DNA of 39,950 bases from Bacteroidota bacterium. GTDB lineage: Bacteria; Bacteroidota; Bacteroidia; JABEUT01. The notes beneath the pieces were generated by a model. The model was not told where the DNA came from. It saw only the letters and a program-made list of their open reading frames with translations, and did not search any database. Positions 1 to 6,808 of this stretch are shown here, piece after piece. Position 1 is the stretch's first letter; each line of letters opens with the position of its first letter. The position numbers and the translations under genes are program-made. The stretch spans positions 1 to 39,950 of the forward strand of contig JABDAL010000014.1 in the NCBI GenBank assembly GCA_013289165.1, written 5' to 3'.

Positions 1-568
1 TTTTAGAATATACCTCATCGAAGGTAAGCTTGTTATAACGAACGGCTGTTTTATCCTTTTCCGGGTCAGCAGAGTAGATGCCATCTACCCGTGTACCTTT
101 AATAATTATATCGGCTTCAATTTCTATCGCCCGCAGGCTGGCAGCTGTGTCGGTTGTAAAGTAAGGGTTGCCGGTTCCACCGCCAAAAATAACCACCCTG
201 CCTTTTTCCATGTGGCGCACGGCGCGGCGGCGGATAAATGGTTCGGATATGGCTTTCATTTCAATAGCGGAGAGCAAGCGTGTTGAGATATTCAAATTCT
301 CCAGGGCCGATTGCAGAGCCATGCCATTAATGATAGTAGCCAACATTCCCATATAGTCGCCCTGCACCCGGTCGAACCCTTGTGCACTGGCCTGTATTCC
401 CCTGAAAATATTTCCTCCACCTATTACTATCGCGACTTCGGCGCCCATATCGACGGCGCTTTTAATTTCTTCGGCATAATGTATCAGGGCGTTTTGTTCA
501 ATGCCATATTGTTGGCTTCCCATCAGGGATTCGCCACTTAATTTCAGAAGTATTCTTTTATATTTCAT
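1..568 (-). CDS. pyrH: UMP kinase (uridylate kinase), 3' part missing at window edge
   Basis: UMP kinase phosphorylates UMP to UDP with ATP in the cytosol, the committed step toward UTP and CTP. The minus-strand frame read down from ATG 566-568 starts [17 protein letters not shown], the typical N-terminus of the hexameric bacterial enzyme. It continues with the nucleotide-binding IGGGNIFRG loop, then [13 protein letters not shown] and [15 protein letters not shown], all family hallmarks. 189 codons are visible of the usual roughly 235, so about 45 C-terminal residues lie outside the window. It follows tsf in the same direction, as in the common rpsB-tsf-pyrH-frr order, but a terminator-like hairpin separates the two. 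The start lies only a few bases beyond that hairpin, and I see no convincing promoter of its own. Confidence 0.95.
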   Translation of the reverse strand, partial: MKYKRILLKLSGESLMGSQQYGIEQNALIHYAEEIKSAVDMGAEVAIVIGGGNIFRGIQASAQGFDRVQGDYMGMLATIINGMALQSALENLNISTRLLSAIEMKAISEPFIRRRAVRHMEKGRVVIFGGGTGNPYFTTDTAASLRAIEIEADIIIKGTRVDGIYSADPEKDKTAVRYNKLTFDEVYSK

Positions 569-580
569 TGGTGAAAGGTA

Positions 581-607
581 AAAAAAAATCCCGCAATTGC
601 GGGATTT
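581..607 (-). terminator. Rho-independent terminator after tsf
   Basis: Read on the minus strand, a perfect palindromic stem (AAATCCCGCAATTGCGGGAT) is followed by an unbroken run of T (A581-588 on the plus strand). It begins 5 bases after the tsf stop codon and ends 13 bases before the pyrH start. It should end the rplM-rpsI-rpsB-tsf transcript, or attenuate read-through into pyrH. Confidence 0.85.
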
Positions 608-612
608 AAATG

Positions 613-1449
613 TTATCCAATTACTATTCTTTTGAATCCGGTTACTTTTAATTCCTTGTCATTATCCTGAATGAATTGCAGTATTGTTTTCTTGCTGTCC
701 TTAATATAATCCTGGTTCAACAGGGTAGATTCTTTATAGAATTTATTCAGCTTGCCAAGTGCAATTTTTTCAAGCATAGCTTCGGGTTTACCTTCTTGTC
801 TTGCTTGTTCTTTGGCAATACTTATTTCGCGGTCAAGGGTATCCTGGGTAACGTCGCCTTTGTCAATAGCTATAGGAGCCATAGCAGCAATTTGCATGGC
901 AATTTCTCTCCCTACTTCATTCAGGTTGTTCGCATTGGCCTTGCTGAAGGATACAATACTTGCCAGCCTGTTCCCGGGATGGTTGTATGCAAATACCTTT
1001 TCGCCATGCAGTACTTCATAAGCGGCAAGCGCCATTTTTTCGCCTGTTTTACCAATGAAGTCAGTTATCTTTTTGTCAACCGTTAAGCCATCTTCGCCAT
1101 AATCGGCTGCCTTTAATTCATCTAATGTTTTATAGTCGCCGTTAAGGGCAATATTGGCTATCTTCTCAGCTACCTTTATAAATTCTTCATTGCGGGCTAC
1201 AAAATCTGTCTCGCAGTTAAGCAGGGTTAGAGTTCCTTTTTTTCCATCGGCTGAAATTTTTGCCAATACGCTGCCTTCCTTAGCCTGTCTGTCACTTCTG
1301 TTGGCTGCTACTTTTTGTCCCTTTTCCCTAAGTATATCAATTGCTTTTTCAAAATCGCCATTGGCTTCTTCCAACGCTTTTTTACAATCCATCATTCCGG
1401 CGCCTGTGCGCTTGCGTAACGTGTTTACATCAGCTGCTGTGATGTTCAT
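613..1449 (-). CDS. tsf: Translation elongation factor Ts
   Basis: EF-Ts is the guanine-nucleotide exchange factor that recycles EF-Tu after each round of aminoacyl-tRNA delivery. The 278-residue product opens with an N-terminal UBA-like domain containing [21 protein letters not shown]. It then has the core signature [18 protein letters not shown] at about residues 73-90, both highly diagnostic. The length is normal for the phylum. The gene starts 34 bases after rpsB, the conserved pairing of the two genes, and is followed by a strong hairpin terminator. The start chosen is the Met of [12 protein letters not shown], which lines up with the usual start of the family. Confidence 0.97.
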   Translation of the reverse strand: MNITAADVNTLRKRTGAGMMDCKKALEEANGDFEKAIDILREKGQKVAANRSDRQAKEGSVLAKISADGKKGTLTLLNCETDFVARNEEFIKVAEKIANIALNGDYKTLDELKAADYGEDGLTVDKKITDFIGKTGEKMALAAYEVLHGEKVFAYNHPGNRLASIVSFSKANANNLNEVGREIAMQIAAMAPIAIDKGDVTQDTLDREISIAKEQARQEGKPEAMLEKIALGKLNKFYKESTLLNQDYIKDSKKTILQFIQDNDKELKVTGFKRIVIG

Positions 1450-1483
1450 AGTAGTATCTTAAAAATGTTATTTACTCTTTTTA

Positions 1484-2365
1484 TTAGCGTCTTTGCGGAG
1501 CGCCCTTTTTGTGGGACCTGCCGCCGTCTTTAGGTCCCTTTGCTTTTTCCTCTTCTTCTGCCGGTATCTCCGCTTCGGTTGCTACCGGTTCAGACGAATT
1601 CTCTTCTGTCTCTTCTTCTTTTGTTTCTTCAGCTGCAAACTCCTTTCTATCCTGTGGTTTATTAGCAACCTGGGCTTCTTTTCTTTCTTCTAATCCTTCT
1701 TTTATGGCAGAAACAAGTGCATCCACAATAATCTTTATGGAAGTGGAAGAGTCGTCGTTAGCCGGTATAGCAAATTCAACCCGGTTAGGGTCGGAATTAG
1801 TATCTACAATAGCGAAGGTTGGAATGTTCAATTTATGTGCCTCGGCAATGGCAATATGTTCTTTTGAAATATCTACTACAAAAATGGCAGCAGGTAAGCG
1901 GGTCATATTGGCAATGCTTCCTAACTGGTGCTCCAATTTTTGGCGTTGGCGCGAAAGTTGGAGTTTTTCCTTCTTCGAGAGAGTATCTAATGTACCATCT
2001 GTTGCCATTTTGTTCATGTCAGCCATTTTACGAATGGAACGGCGAATGGTAGCAAAGTTGGTTAACATGCCGCCGGTCCATCTTTCGGTCACACTTGGCA
2101 TATTGGTATCTTTTAAAGCATCGCTGATGATTTTCTTGGCTTGCTTTTTGGTCGCAACAAACAGAATAGTTCTGCCTGACTTTGCAATTTGTTTCATTGC
2201 ATTGGCAGATTCATCAAGCTTAACAAGGGTCTTATTTAAATCGATGATATGGATACCGTTTTTTTCTCCGAAAACATAGGGAGCTATATTCGGGTTCCAT
2301 TTTCTTTTCAGGTGACCAAAGTGCGCTCCTGCTTCTAAAAGATTTTCAAACGAGGTTCTTGGCAT
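1484..2365 (-). CDS. rpsB: Small-subunit ribosomal protein uS2 with long acidic/basic C-terminal tail
   Basis: S2 is a late-assembling 30S protein that binds 16S rRNA near S1 and S3. The core (about residues 1-228) is recognisable by LLEAGAHFGHLKRKWNPNI, the TLFVATKKQAK-like segment, ERWTGGMLTNFATI and the late block PTFAIVDTNSDPN. The product has 293 residues against roughly 230-260 in many bacteria. The excess is a low-complexity tail, first very rich in Glu (about residues 230-275) and then basic and Gly/Lys-rich at the end (GPKDGGRSHKKGAPQRR). Such tails occur in Bacteroidota S2, but the two-part charge pattern is striking. The gene lies 45 bases after rpsI and 34 bases before tsf, on the same transcript. 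Confidence 0.97.
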   Translation of the reverse strand: MPRTSFENLLEAGAHFGHLKRKWNPNIAPYVFGEKNGIHIIDLNKTLVKLDESANAMKQIAKSGRTILFVATKKQAKKIISDALKDTNMPSVTERWTGGMLTNFATIRRSIRKMADMNKMATDGTLDTLSKKEKLQLSRQRQKLEHQLGSIANMTRLPAAIFVVDISKEHIAIAEAHKLNIPTFAIVDTNSDPNRVEFAIPANDDSSTSIKIIVDALVSAIKEGLEERKEAQVANKPQDRKEFAAEETKEEETEENSSEPVATEAEIPAEEEEKAKGPKDGGRSHKKGAPQRR

Positions 2366-2410
2366 GTATAGAAATTATGAATTATTAATTATGAATATTG
2401 GATTAAAATC

Positions 2411-2803
2411 TTAACGTTTGGTAAATTGGAATCTCTTACGGGCTTTCTTTTGTCCGGGCTTTTTACGTTCCACCATCCTGGGGTCACGGGTTAAAAGCTC
2501 TGCTGCACGAAGAAGAGGTTTGTTTTCTGGGTTTTCTTTTACTAATGCACGGGCAATGGCAAGACGCAATGCTTCTGCCTGTCCCTTAATTCCGCCGCCG
2601 CTAATAACAGCTTCCACATCGTGCACCTGGGCCTCCGGGGTAATTACTCCAAATGGTTGGCGAACAATGGTCCGTAATATTCCTGTAGCGAAGTATTCGT
2701 TATAATCTCTTTCGTTTACAGTAATTTTTCCTTTCCCTTTGGTAAGGTATATGCGTGCAACGCTGGTTTTCCTTCTTCCAATAGAGTGAATTATTTCGCT
2801 CAT
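2411..2803 (-). CDS. rpsI: Small-subunit ribosomal protein uS9
   Basis: S9 is a 30S head protein whose basic C-terminal tail reaches the P-site tRNA. The 130 residues contain the family start HSIGRRKTSVARIYL, the mid-protein GGGIKGQAEALRLAIARAL and the conserved end KKPGQKKARKRFQFTKR, where the terminal KR is the tRNA-contacting tail. The start ATG overlaps the rplM stop by four bases, so translation is probably coupled. The rplM-rpsI pairing is close to universal in bacteria. Confidence 0.98.
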   Translation of the reverse strand: MSEIIHSIGRRKTSVARIYLTKGKGKITVNERDYNEYFATGILRTIVRQPFGVITPEAQVHDVEAVISGGGIKGQAEALRLAIARALVKENPENKPLLRAAELLTRDPRMVERKKPGQKKARKRFQFTKR

Positions 2804-3261
2804 GCTTTATATTTTGAATTAAATTTTAGTTCTTTAGGTTGTTGTGCTTCGTGTGGGTGCTTAGTACCGGTGTATATAAATACATTGGTAAGTAGTTGAT
2901 CACCAAGCTTATTTTTCGGGAGCATACCTTTTATAGCATGCCTTAAAATACGGGTAGGGTCTTTTTCAGCCGTCTTTTCAGGTGTTGAAAAACGTTGTCC
3001 ACCTGGGAAACCCGTATAGCGGACATAGGTTTTATCTGTAAATTTTTTGCCTGTAAACTTCACATTTTCAGCATTAATAATGATTACCTGGTCGCCACAG
3101 TCAACATGTGGGGTAAAAGAAGGCTTATGTTTACCGCGGAGTATGTTTGCAACTTCCGAAGCGAGACGGCCAACAACCTGGTTATCGGCATCCACAATGA
3201 ACCATTCCTTTTTTACCGTTTGTTTATTGGCAGACAGTGTTTTATAGCTCGGTGTATTCAC
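2800..3261 (-). CDS. rplM: Large-subunit ribosomal protein uL13
   Basis: L13 is an early-assembling 50S protein that binds 23S rRNA. The 153-residue product shows the family signatures EWFIVDADNQVVGRLASEVA, LRGKHKPSFTPHVDCGDQVI and the later RILRHAIKGMLPKNKLG. It is the first gene of a run rplM-rpsI-rpsB-tsf. A TACCTTTG promoter element lies 57 bases upstream, and an 8-bp-arm hairpin lies in the predicted leader. This is the place where an autoregulatory ribosomal-protein leader could act. Confidence 0.98.
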   Translation of the reverse strand: MNTPSYKTLSANKQTVKKEWFIVDADNQVVGRLASEVANILRGKHKPSFTPHVDCGDQVIIINAENVKFTGKKFTDKTYVRYTGFPGGQRFSTPEKTAEKDPTRILRHAIKGMLPKNKLGDQLLTNVFIYTGTKHPHEAQQPKELKFNSKYKA

Positions 3262-3285
3262 AATAATTTAATTTATTTTATTCTT

Positions 3286-3315
3286 CCCCTTTTATCCTGT
3301 TTTCTTAAAAAGGGG
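3286..3315 (-). promoter_or_regulatory. Hairpin in the 5' leader of the rplM operon
   Basis: CCCCTTTT (3286-3293) and AAAAGGGG (3308-3315) form a perfect 8-bp inverted repeat around a 14-base loop. It lies between the predicted transcription start (about 3311, from the -7 element at 3318-3325) and the rplM start codon at 3261. On the minus-strand transcript it would be the first structured element of the leader. No T-run follows it, so it is not a simple terminator. A role in autoregulation is inference. Confidence 0.5.
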
Positions 3316-3317
3316 TG

Positions 3318-3325
3318 CAAAGGTA
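3318..3325 (-). promoter_or_regulatory. Bacteroidota-type -7 promoter element for the rplM operon
   Basis: The minus strand reads TACCTTTG here, an exact match to the Bacteroidota -7 consensus TAnnTTTG. A clear TTTG at -33 is not seen. It is the only such match close upstream of rplM. Confidence 0.6.
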
Positions 3326-3690
3326 AGAAAATTTTAAATCCTGAATGAGGAATAATGATTTTTTTGGTTAATTTCTAAAATCCATTGTGTGATGCCCATG
3401 CCTACCAAAAATAGATTCGGCAGGATTTTTCCCAAAATGGGTCCGTTTGGGAGTGAAAAAACGGATAGAATTCTATTGAATTGAAAAAGTTTTATGTCAC
3501 GGTTTTTTACGGAATGGCAACGTGACATAAAGATAGTAGGCTCACAAAACCAATTACTTAAGGTAGCTTTTTACCGTGACGTATTTTTTTGGACATCGTG
3601 ACATATCTTTTTGTGATATAAGTGTGTGGCAATTACGTAGCAAATAAATGGGGCTCTACTCTAAACAATGGTTGATGAGTGGGAGGAATT
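3326..3690. other. Gene-poor stretch between rplM promoter and the XRE regulator
   Basis: I see no credible gene here. A 64-codon minus-strand frame at 3334-3528 lacks any family signature and crosses the repeats. The stretch is AT-rich and contains a cluster of CGTGACAT-type motifs at 3492-3605, annotated separately. Confidence 0.6.
3492..3605. repeat. Cluster of CGTGACATA-type motifs (one inverted pair plus two direct copies)
   Basis: TTATGTCACG (3492-3501) and its exact inverse CGTGACATAA (3521-3530) flank a 19-bp spacer. CGTGACGTAT (3575-3584) and CGTGACATAT (3596-3605) follow in direct orientation, 21 bp apart. Four near-identical copies in about 110 bp look like binding sites for a dimeric or multimeric regulator. 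They lie 165-290 bp upstream of the rplM -7 element and downstream of the stop of the neighbouring XRE gene. Which promoter they serve is unknown. Confidence 0.55.
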
Positions 3691-3936
3691 TCAATTAAAT
3701 CCTTTAAAAAAGTCTTCAAGTGTGATGTTCAGGGCTTTACAAACTCTAACAAGGCTACTGAATCTCATATCCTCGCCTCTTTCCAGCCTGGAATAATAGC
3801 TCAGAGTATATTCATTATCATAGGCAAATGTTTCTTGGGAGGTATATCCTTTAGCCTGTCTTAATTCTTTAATACGTTTACCTAATTGGGTAACTTCTTT
3901 AGGTTTTGGCTTTGTTTTCTCTGATACCTTTTTCAT
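3691..3936 (-). CDS. Small XRE-family helix-turn-helix transcriptional regulator
   Basis: This 81-residue product is essentially a single Cro/CI-type HTH domain. After a basic leader (KKVSEKTKPKPKEV) comes TQLGKRIKELRQAKGYTSQE, a segment with the recognition helix around YTLSYYSRLERGED, and LVRVCKALNITLEDFF, the classic last helix of the family. The frame stays open upstream to 4119, but that part has no HTH features and crosses an inverted repeat. The internal ATG at 3934-3936 directly before the basic leader is therefore the better start. The gene is transcribed toward rplM and has a 9-bp-arm inverted repeat just upstream, suggesting autoregulation. Single-domain XRE proteins occur in phage, toxin-antitoxin and accessory loci; no partner gene is evident. 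Confidence 0.8.
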   Translation of the reverse strand: MKKVSEKTKPKPKEVTQLGKRIKELRQAKGYTSQETFAYDNEYTLSYYSRLERGEDMRFSSLVRVCKALNITLEDFFKGFN

Positions 3937-3976
3937 AAAAGACAGGATTTTAAAAGGGACTGTCAATTTTATGAGT

Positions 3977-4027
3977 TTAGCACCGTTTATATTAGCACTA
4001 TTAAATGCAGTACTTATAAGTGCTAAT
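3977..4027. promoter_or_regulatory. Putative operator: TTAGCAC repeats upstream of the XRE gene
   Basis: ATTAGCACT (3991-3999) and AGTGCTAAT (4019-4027) are perfect 9-bp inverted arms with a 19-bp spacer. A third TTAGCAC copy lies at 3977-3983. All are 40-90 bp upstream of the XRE start codon, a natural place for autoregulation. The 19-bp spacer equals that of the inverted pair at 3492-3530, although the motif differs. Confidence 0.45.
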
Positions 4028-4131
4028 TGGATAATTTTCTTTATTATTGCAGCATACATGAAAGATTTAGGCCTTAAAGACATTGTAATTACAAGAATTG
4101 CGTCTCCAGTAAATGACATCTTACAGTTATT

Positions 4132-4302
4132 ATGTTTTATAAATATTATTTCGGAATATCCAGATGGAAGATTAGCAAAAACTTTGAGTTAAATGTGTAT
4201 TTTGAAAAGGCGAAGTTTACTATTGACAAATTAAAAGGTACAGCGGTAGATCAGTATGCTGGAACAACATTTAATCTAGATCCGCAGAGTTTATTAGATT
4301 GA
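4132..4302 (+). pseudogene. Small open frame that may be the detached 5' part of the YadA-like gene
   Basis: This frame encodes 56 residues and ends FTIDKLKGTAVDQYAGTTF followed by NLDPQSLLD. It stops exactly where the repeat-protein frame becomes open (from 4298, in the next frame). Ignoring one base near 4297 would join the two as a continuous product through SLLIEALDGCSGSGNAIVGF, with no other change. The frame has no recognisable domain and no promoter. It may be the remains of the original N-terminus, separated by a frameshift, or a chance frame. Confidence 0.3.
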
Positions 4303-4354
4303 AGCATTAGATGGCTGTTCAGGTAGCGGTAATGCTATTGTCGGGTTTGCTGCT

Positions 4355-5491
4355 ATGTTTAATTCAAATAGTGCCGCCAGCTATAATGTCGCAGAAGGTT
4401 ATGAAGCTCTTTATAATAATACAGCCGATAATAATGTAGCTATCGGCGCAAGTGCACTTTATCGTAATACTATCGGTAGTTATAATGTAGCAGTAGGTTA
4501 TGATGCCCTTTATAGTAATGTAGAGGCAGGTCAGAATGTAGCAGTAGGTTATGAAGCATTATATACTCAGTCATACTCGGGATATACTGCTAATACTGCA
4601 ATAGGATATGCTGCTTTATATTCAAATCAACCGACTTCAGATGGTAATAGGATGAGTAATACTGCAGTAGGGGCAGCTGCACTTGTGGGAAATACTACTG
4701 GATACGATAATACTGCAGTAGGTCTTGCTGCAATGTATGAAAATCAGACAGGGATACAAAATACTGCAATGGGAGAATATGCATTGTATTTTAGCAATGC
4801 GAGTGGTTGTGTTGCCAACGGATTTAGTGCATTGGGAAGCAATATTACCGGTAACTATAACACAGCTAATGGTTACTCAGCTCTAGGTTATACTACTTCA
4901 GGAACTTTTAATGTGGCAGATGGAGCAAATGGTCTGTTAACCAATACAACAGGAAGTAGTAATAGTGCAATTGGAATGAACGCTTTAAGAAATATAAATG
5001 GGAGCCGGAATACTGCGTGCGGAGATTCAGCAGGATATAATGATAACGGGGGATACTATAATACTTATATAGGTTACCAGGCGAATACAGGAGCATCGTC
5101 ATCGCTTGCAAATGCAATTGCAATAGGTTATGGAGCAACAGTTTTATACAGTAACTCAGCTGTAGTGGGTAATAGTAACCTGACAACATTTGGTATAGGG
5201 GCAGGAGCCTATGCAGTTCCGGTACAAGTAAATTCTGCAATTTCAGGTACAGTAGTTTCAAACGGAAGCCAGATGTTACTCTTAACAGGTTCTGCTATAG
5301 GTGTATTAACTATTACAGATCCCTCATCTCCTAAAGATGGGCAACTTTGGGAAATAACAACCAACCAATCTTCTACACCTTTGGCATATACAAATCCCAG
5401 TAATTTTGTATCGGCACCGACGAGTGTAGGAGCAAATAATCCGGTTCGGTTTTTTTATTCTGCATCACTTTCCCTATGGGTTAATCAATAA
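4355..5491 (+). CDS. YadA-head-like repeat protein, 5' end probably missing
   Basis: The 378-residue product consists almost entirely of about 15 units of roughly 20-26 residues built on N(V/T)A(V/I)GYxALYxN. This is the left-handed beta-roll pattern of YadA-type trimeric heads. In Bacteroidota and phages such units occur in fibre-like proteins that often end in an S74 endosialidase chaperone. No S74 domain is visible here; the last roughly 100 residues are a non-repeat tail (ending NPVRFFYSASLSLWVNQ). The only available ATG (4355) lies inside a repeat unit, because SGNAIVGFAAMF upstream is already repeat sequence in frame and open back to 4298. There is no signal peptide. The gene is therefore probably truncated or frameshifted. 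A bidirectional terminator follows. Confidence 0.6.
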   Translation: MFNSNSAASYNVAEGYEALYNNTADNNVAIGASALYRNTIGSYNVAVGYDALYSNVEAGQNVAVGYEALYTQSYSGYTANTAIGYAALYSNQPTSDGNRMSNTAVGAAALVGNTTGYDNTAVGLAAMYENQTGIQNTAMGEYALYFSNASGCVANGFSALGSNITGNYNTANGYSALGYTTSGTFNVADGANGLLTNTTGSSNSAIGMNALRNINGSRNTACGDSAGYNDNGGYYNTYIGYQANTGASSSLANAIAIGYGATVLYSNSAVVGNSNLTTFGIGAGAYAVPVQVNSAISGTVVSNGSQMLLLTGSAIGVLTITDPSSPKDGQLWEITTNQSSTPLAYTNPSNFVSAPTSVGANNPVRFFYSASLSLWVNQ

Positions 5492-5507
5492 TCTGGTTGA
5501 TGAAAAC

Positions 5508-5545
5508 AAAAAGTCCCGTTCTGCGAAAGTGGAACGGGACTTTTT
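5508..5545. terminator. Bidirectional terminator between convergent genes
   Basis: AAAAAGTCCCGTTC (5508-5521) and GAACGGGACTTTTT (5532-5545) form a perfect 14-bp stem with a 10-base loop. It is flanked by A and T runs, so it can act on both strands. It lies 16 bases after the repeat-protein stop and 18 bases before the stop of the convergent gene at 5564. Confidence 0.9.
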
Positions 5546-5563
5546 ATAATAGAGCTATATAGC

Positions 5564-6538
5564 TTACTTAACTATACTGAATTTCCCTACATTCAATTGG
5601 GTTCCGTTATCATCTAACAACCTATAGAGATATAGGCCATTAGTATATGACTGGGTATTAATGCTAAGGAAGTTATTGCGAATAGCATAGGTTCCTATAG
5701 ACTTACCCGAAATGTCATAAACTTCTACCTTGCTTGCCTGGTATTGGCCTGTAACAGCAAGGTTGATTTGGGTATTTGCCGGGTTAGGATAGAGGTTCAC
5801 ATTGTCTTGCTCAGCAGTAATATTATCAATACCCAATATAGTATTTGAAGTGCCATCTAAATCCATCGTGTCATAAGGTTTTGGCTTAGATTTTAAGGAG
5901 CAGGCACTATATAAAATAAAGATAGAATCGGGTGCCGTTTGGGCAGTGTAGGTAACATTAACCGTGGCCGATGTCCATGAGGTTTGTTTGGTATTAGCAT
6001 ACCAGCTACCCGTCCCGATTACTTTACCTGCCGTAGATAAGGAAACAAGGCAGAAGCATGAATCTGTACCATTGGGAATATAGCGGTAATAAAATGAAAA
6101 TGATTTCATTTTATGAACAAAAGGATAACCTTTTCTAACTGTAAGGCCATTTCCGCTGGCACTTACATAGCCTGTAAAAAGGAGTCCATTAGTATCAGGG
6201 TATGGAAACCCATATTTTTGCATGAGAGCATATGAGCCATTATTTCCTTCTGTCATTACATTCGAAACAATCCTGGCATAGTACTTGCCCTGTTCCGGGA
6301 GAGGCTTTACACTGTCCCTAAATACAGTAATAGGAGTACCACCAAGCAAACTGAAGTTTAATACATTAAACTCCCACCACCCATTGTTTGAATTACCGGC
6401 ATTAGGGTCATAGGCTGCAACGAGAGGATTTGGTGTCCATTTTTCAAAGCCGGGGTTATAAATAGTATCAGCTTGGGCGCTTGCTGTTTGCATGGCCTGC
6501 AAGGAGATTACACCGAGTAAAAGGAATAGTTTTTTCAT
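5564..6538 (-). CDS. Secreted protein with T9SS type A sorting domain
   Basis: The product has 324 residues when started at the ATG 6536-6538. This start gives a clean signal peptide (MKKLFLLLGVISLQAMQTASAQ), whereas the 13-residue in-frame extension spoils it. The mature part begins with NPGFEKWTPNP and is beta-rich with many aromatic residues. It resembles jelly-roll carbohydrate-binding modules and the PCMD-type domains of Bacteroidota, but this match is tentative. The last roughly 80 residues are a type A T9SS sorting domain: LYPNPANTQINL, KVEVYDISGKSIG, then SYTNGLYLYRLLDDNG and a C-terminal GKFSIVK. The protein is thus expected to be exported by Sec, passed through the T9SS and cut by PorU, which is encoded in this window. 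A good promoter lies upstream. Confidence 0.85.
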   Translation of the reverse strand: MKKLFLLLGVISLQAMQTASAQADTIYNPGFEKWTPNPLVAAYDPNAGNSNNGWWEFNVLNFSLLGGTPITVFRDSVKPLPEQGKYYARIVSNVMTEGNNGSYALMQKYGFPYPDTNGLLFTGYVSASGNGLTVRKGYPFVHKMKSFSFYYRYIPNGTDSCFCLVSLSTAGKVIGTGSWYANTKQTSWTSATVNVTYTAQTAPDSIFILYSACSLKSKPKPYDTMDLDGTSNTILGIDNITAEQDNVNLYPNPANTQINLAVTGQYQASKVEVYDISGKSIGTYAIRNNFLSINTQSYTNGLYLYRLLDDNGTQLNVGKFSIVK

Positions 6539-6651
6539 ATTGTTTAGTTTTTGAATGTTAATATTGCCCATACGCAACCAGCCTGAAAAAGGTTGGGTAT
6601 AATGGGAAATAAAATTAGGTAATTTTTTGTAAAGGTTTGTTTTTTAAGGTG

Positions 6652-6686
6652 CAAAAGTAAAAAAATGTTTAAAATACATACAACAA
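6652..6686 (-). promoter_or_regulatory. Promoter for the T9SS type A protein gene
   Basis: On the minus strand TTGTTG (6686-6681) is followed after 21 bp by TACTTTTG (6659-6652). Both elements and the spacing fit the Bacteroidota -33/-7 promoter. The leader to the start at 6538 would be about 105 bases. Confidence 0.6.
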
Positions 6687-6772
6687 TGTTTTTAATCTGA
6701 TAGATTCCAAACAAAGTGAAGAATCTGTCCTTCCTGTATTATCCTTTGGGGCAAAAGGAAGCATAAAATAGT

Positions 6773-6780
6773 TAAGTTTG
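6773..6780 (+). promoter_or_regulatory. -7 promoter element for glyS
   Basis: TAAGTTTG matches TAnnTTTG and ends 28 bases before the glycyl-tRNA synthetase start. A TTTG at 6745-6748 could be the -33 element, but its 24-bp spacing is longer than usual. Confidence 0.5.
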
Positions 6781-6808
6781 TTGCCCAAACAGGAGCAGAG
6801 CCATTGAT

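Noticed and set aside
676-1462. Plus-strand open frames antisense to tsf
   Set aside because: They mirror the conserved tsf gene in other frames and lack any signature or start context.
1509-2279. 256-codon plus-strand open frame antisense to rpsB
   Set aside because: It lies wholly inside a certain ribosomal-protein gene, shows no family motif and is Ser/Phe-rich as expected from the complement of acidic and Lys codons.
2373-2396. AATTATGAAT direct repeat between rpsI and rpsB
   Set aside because: Two copies of a 10-bp AT-only word in AT-rich intergenic DNA; too simple to interpret.
3334-3528. 64-codon minus-strand frame upstream of rplM
   Set aside because: No recognisable domain; it spans the rplM promoter side and the repeat motifs; composition looks non-coding.
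3937-4119. N-terminal extension of the XRE frame
   Set aside because: It has no HTH character and crosses the inverted repeat; the ATG at 3936 gives a standard single-domain regulator.
3971-4192. 73-codon plus-strand frame with a hydrophobic segment, divergent from the XRE gene
   Set aside because: It overlaps the TTAGCAC inverted repeat, has no promoter and no match I recognise. A small membrane protein is not excluded, but support is too thin.
4908-5261. 117-codon minus-strand frame rich in Leu and Tyr
   Set aside because: It is the complement of the repetitive YadA-like gene; its periodic composition comes from those repeats.
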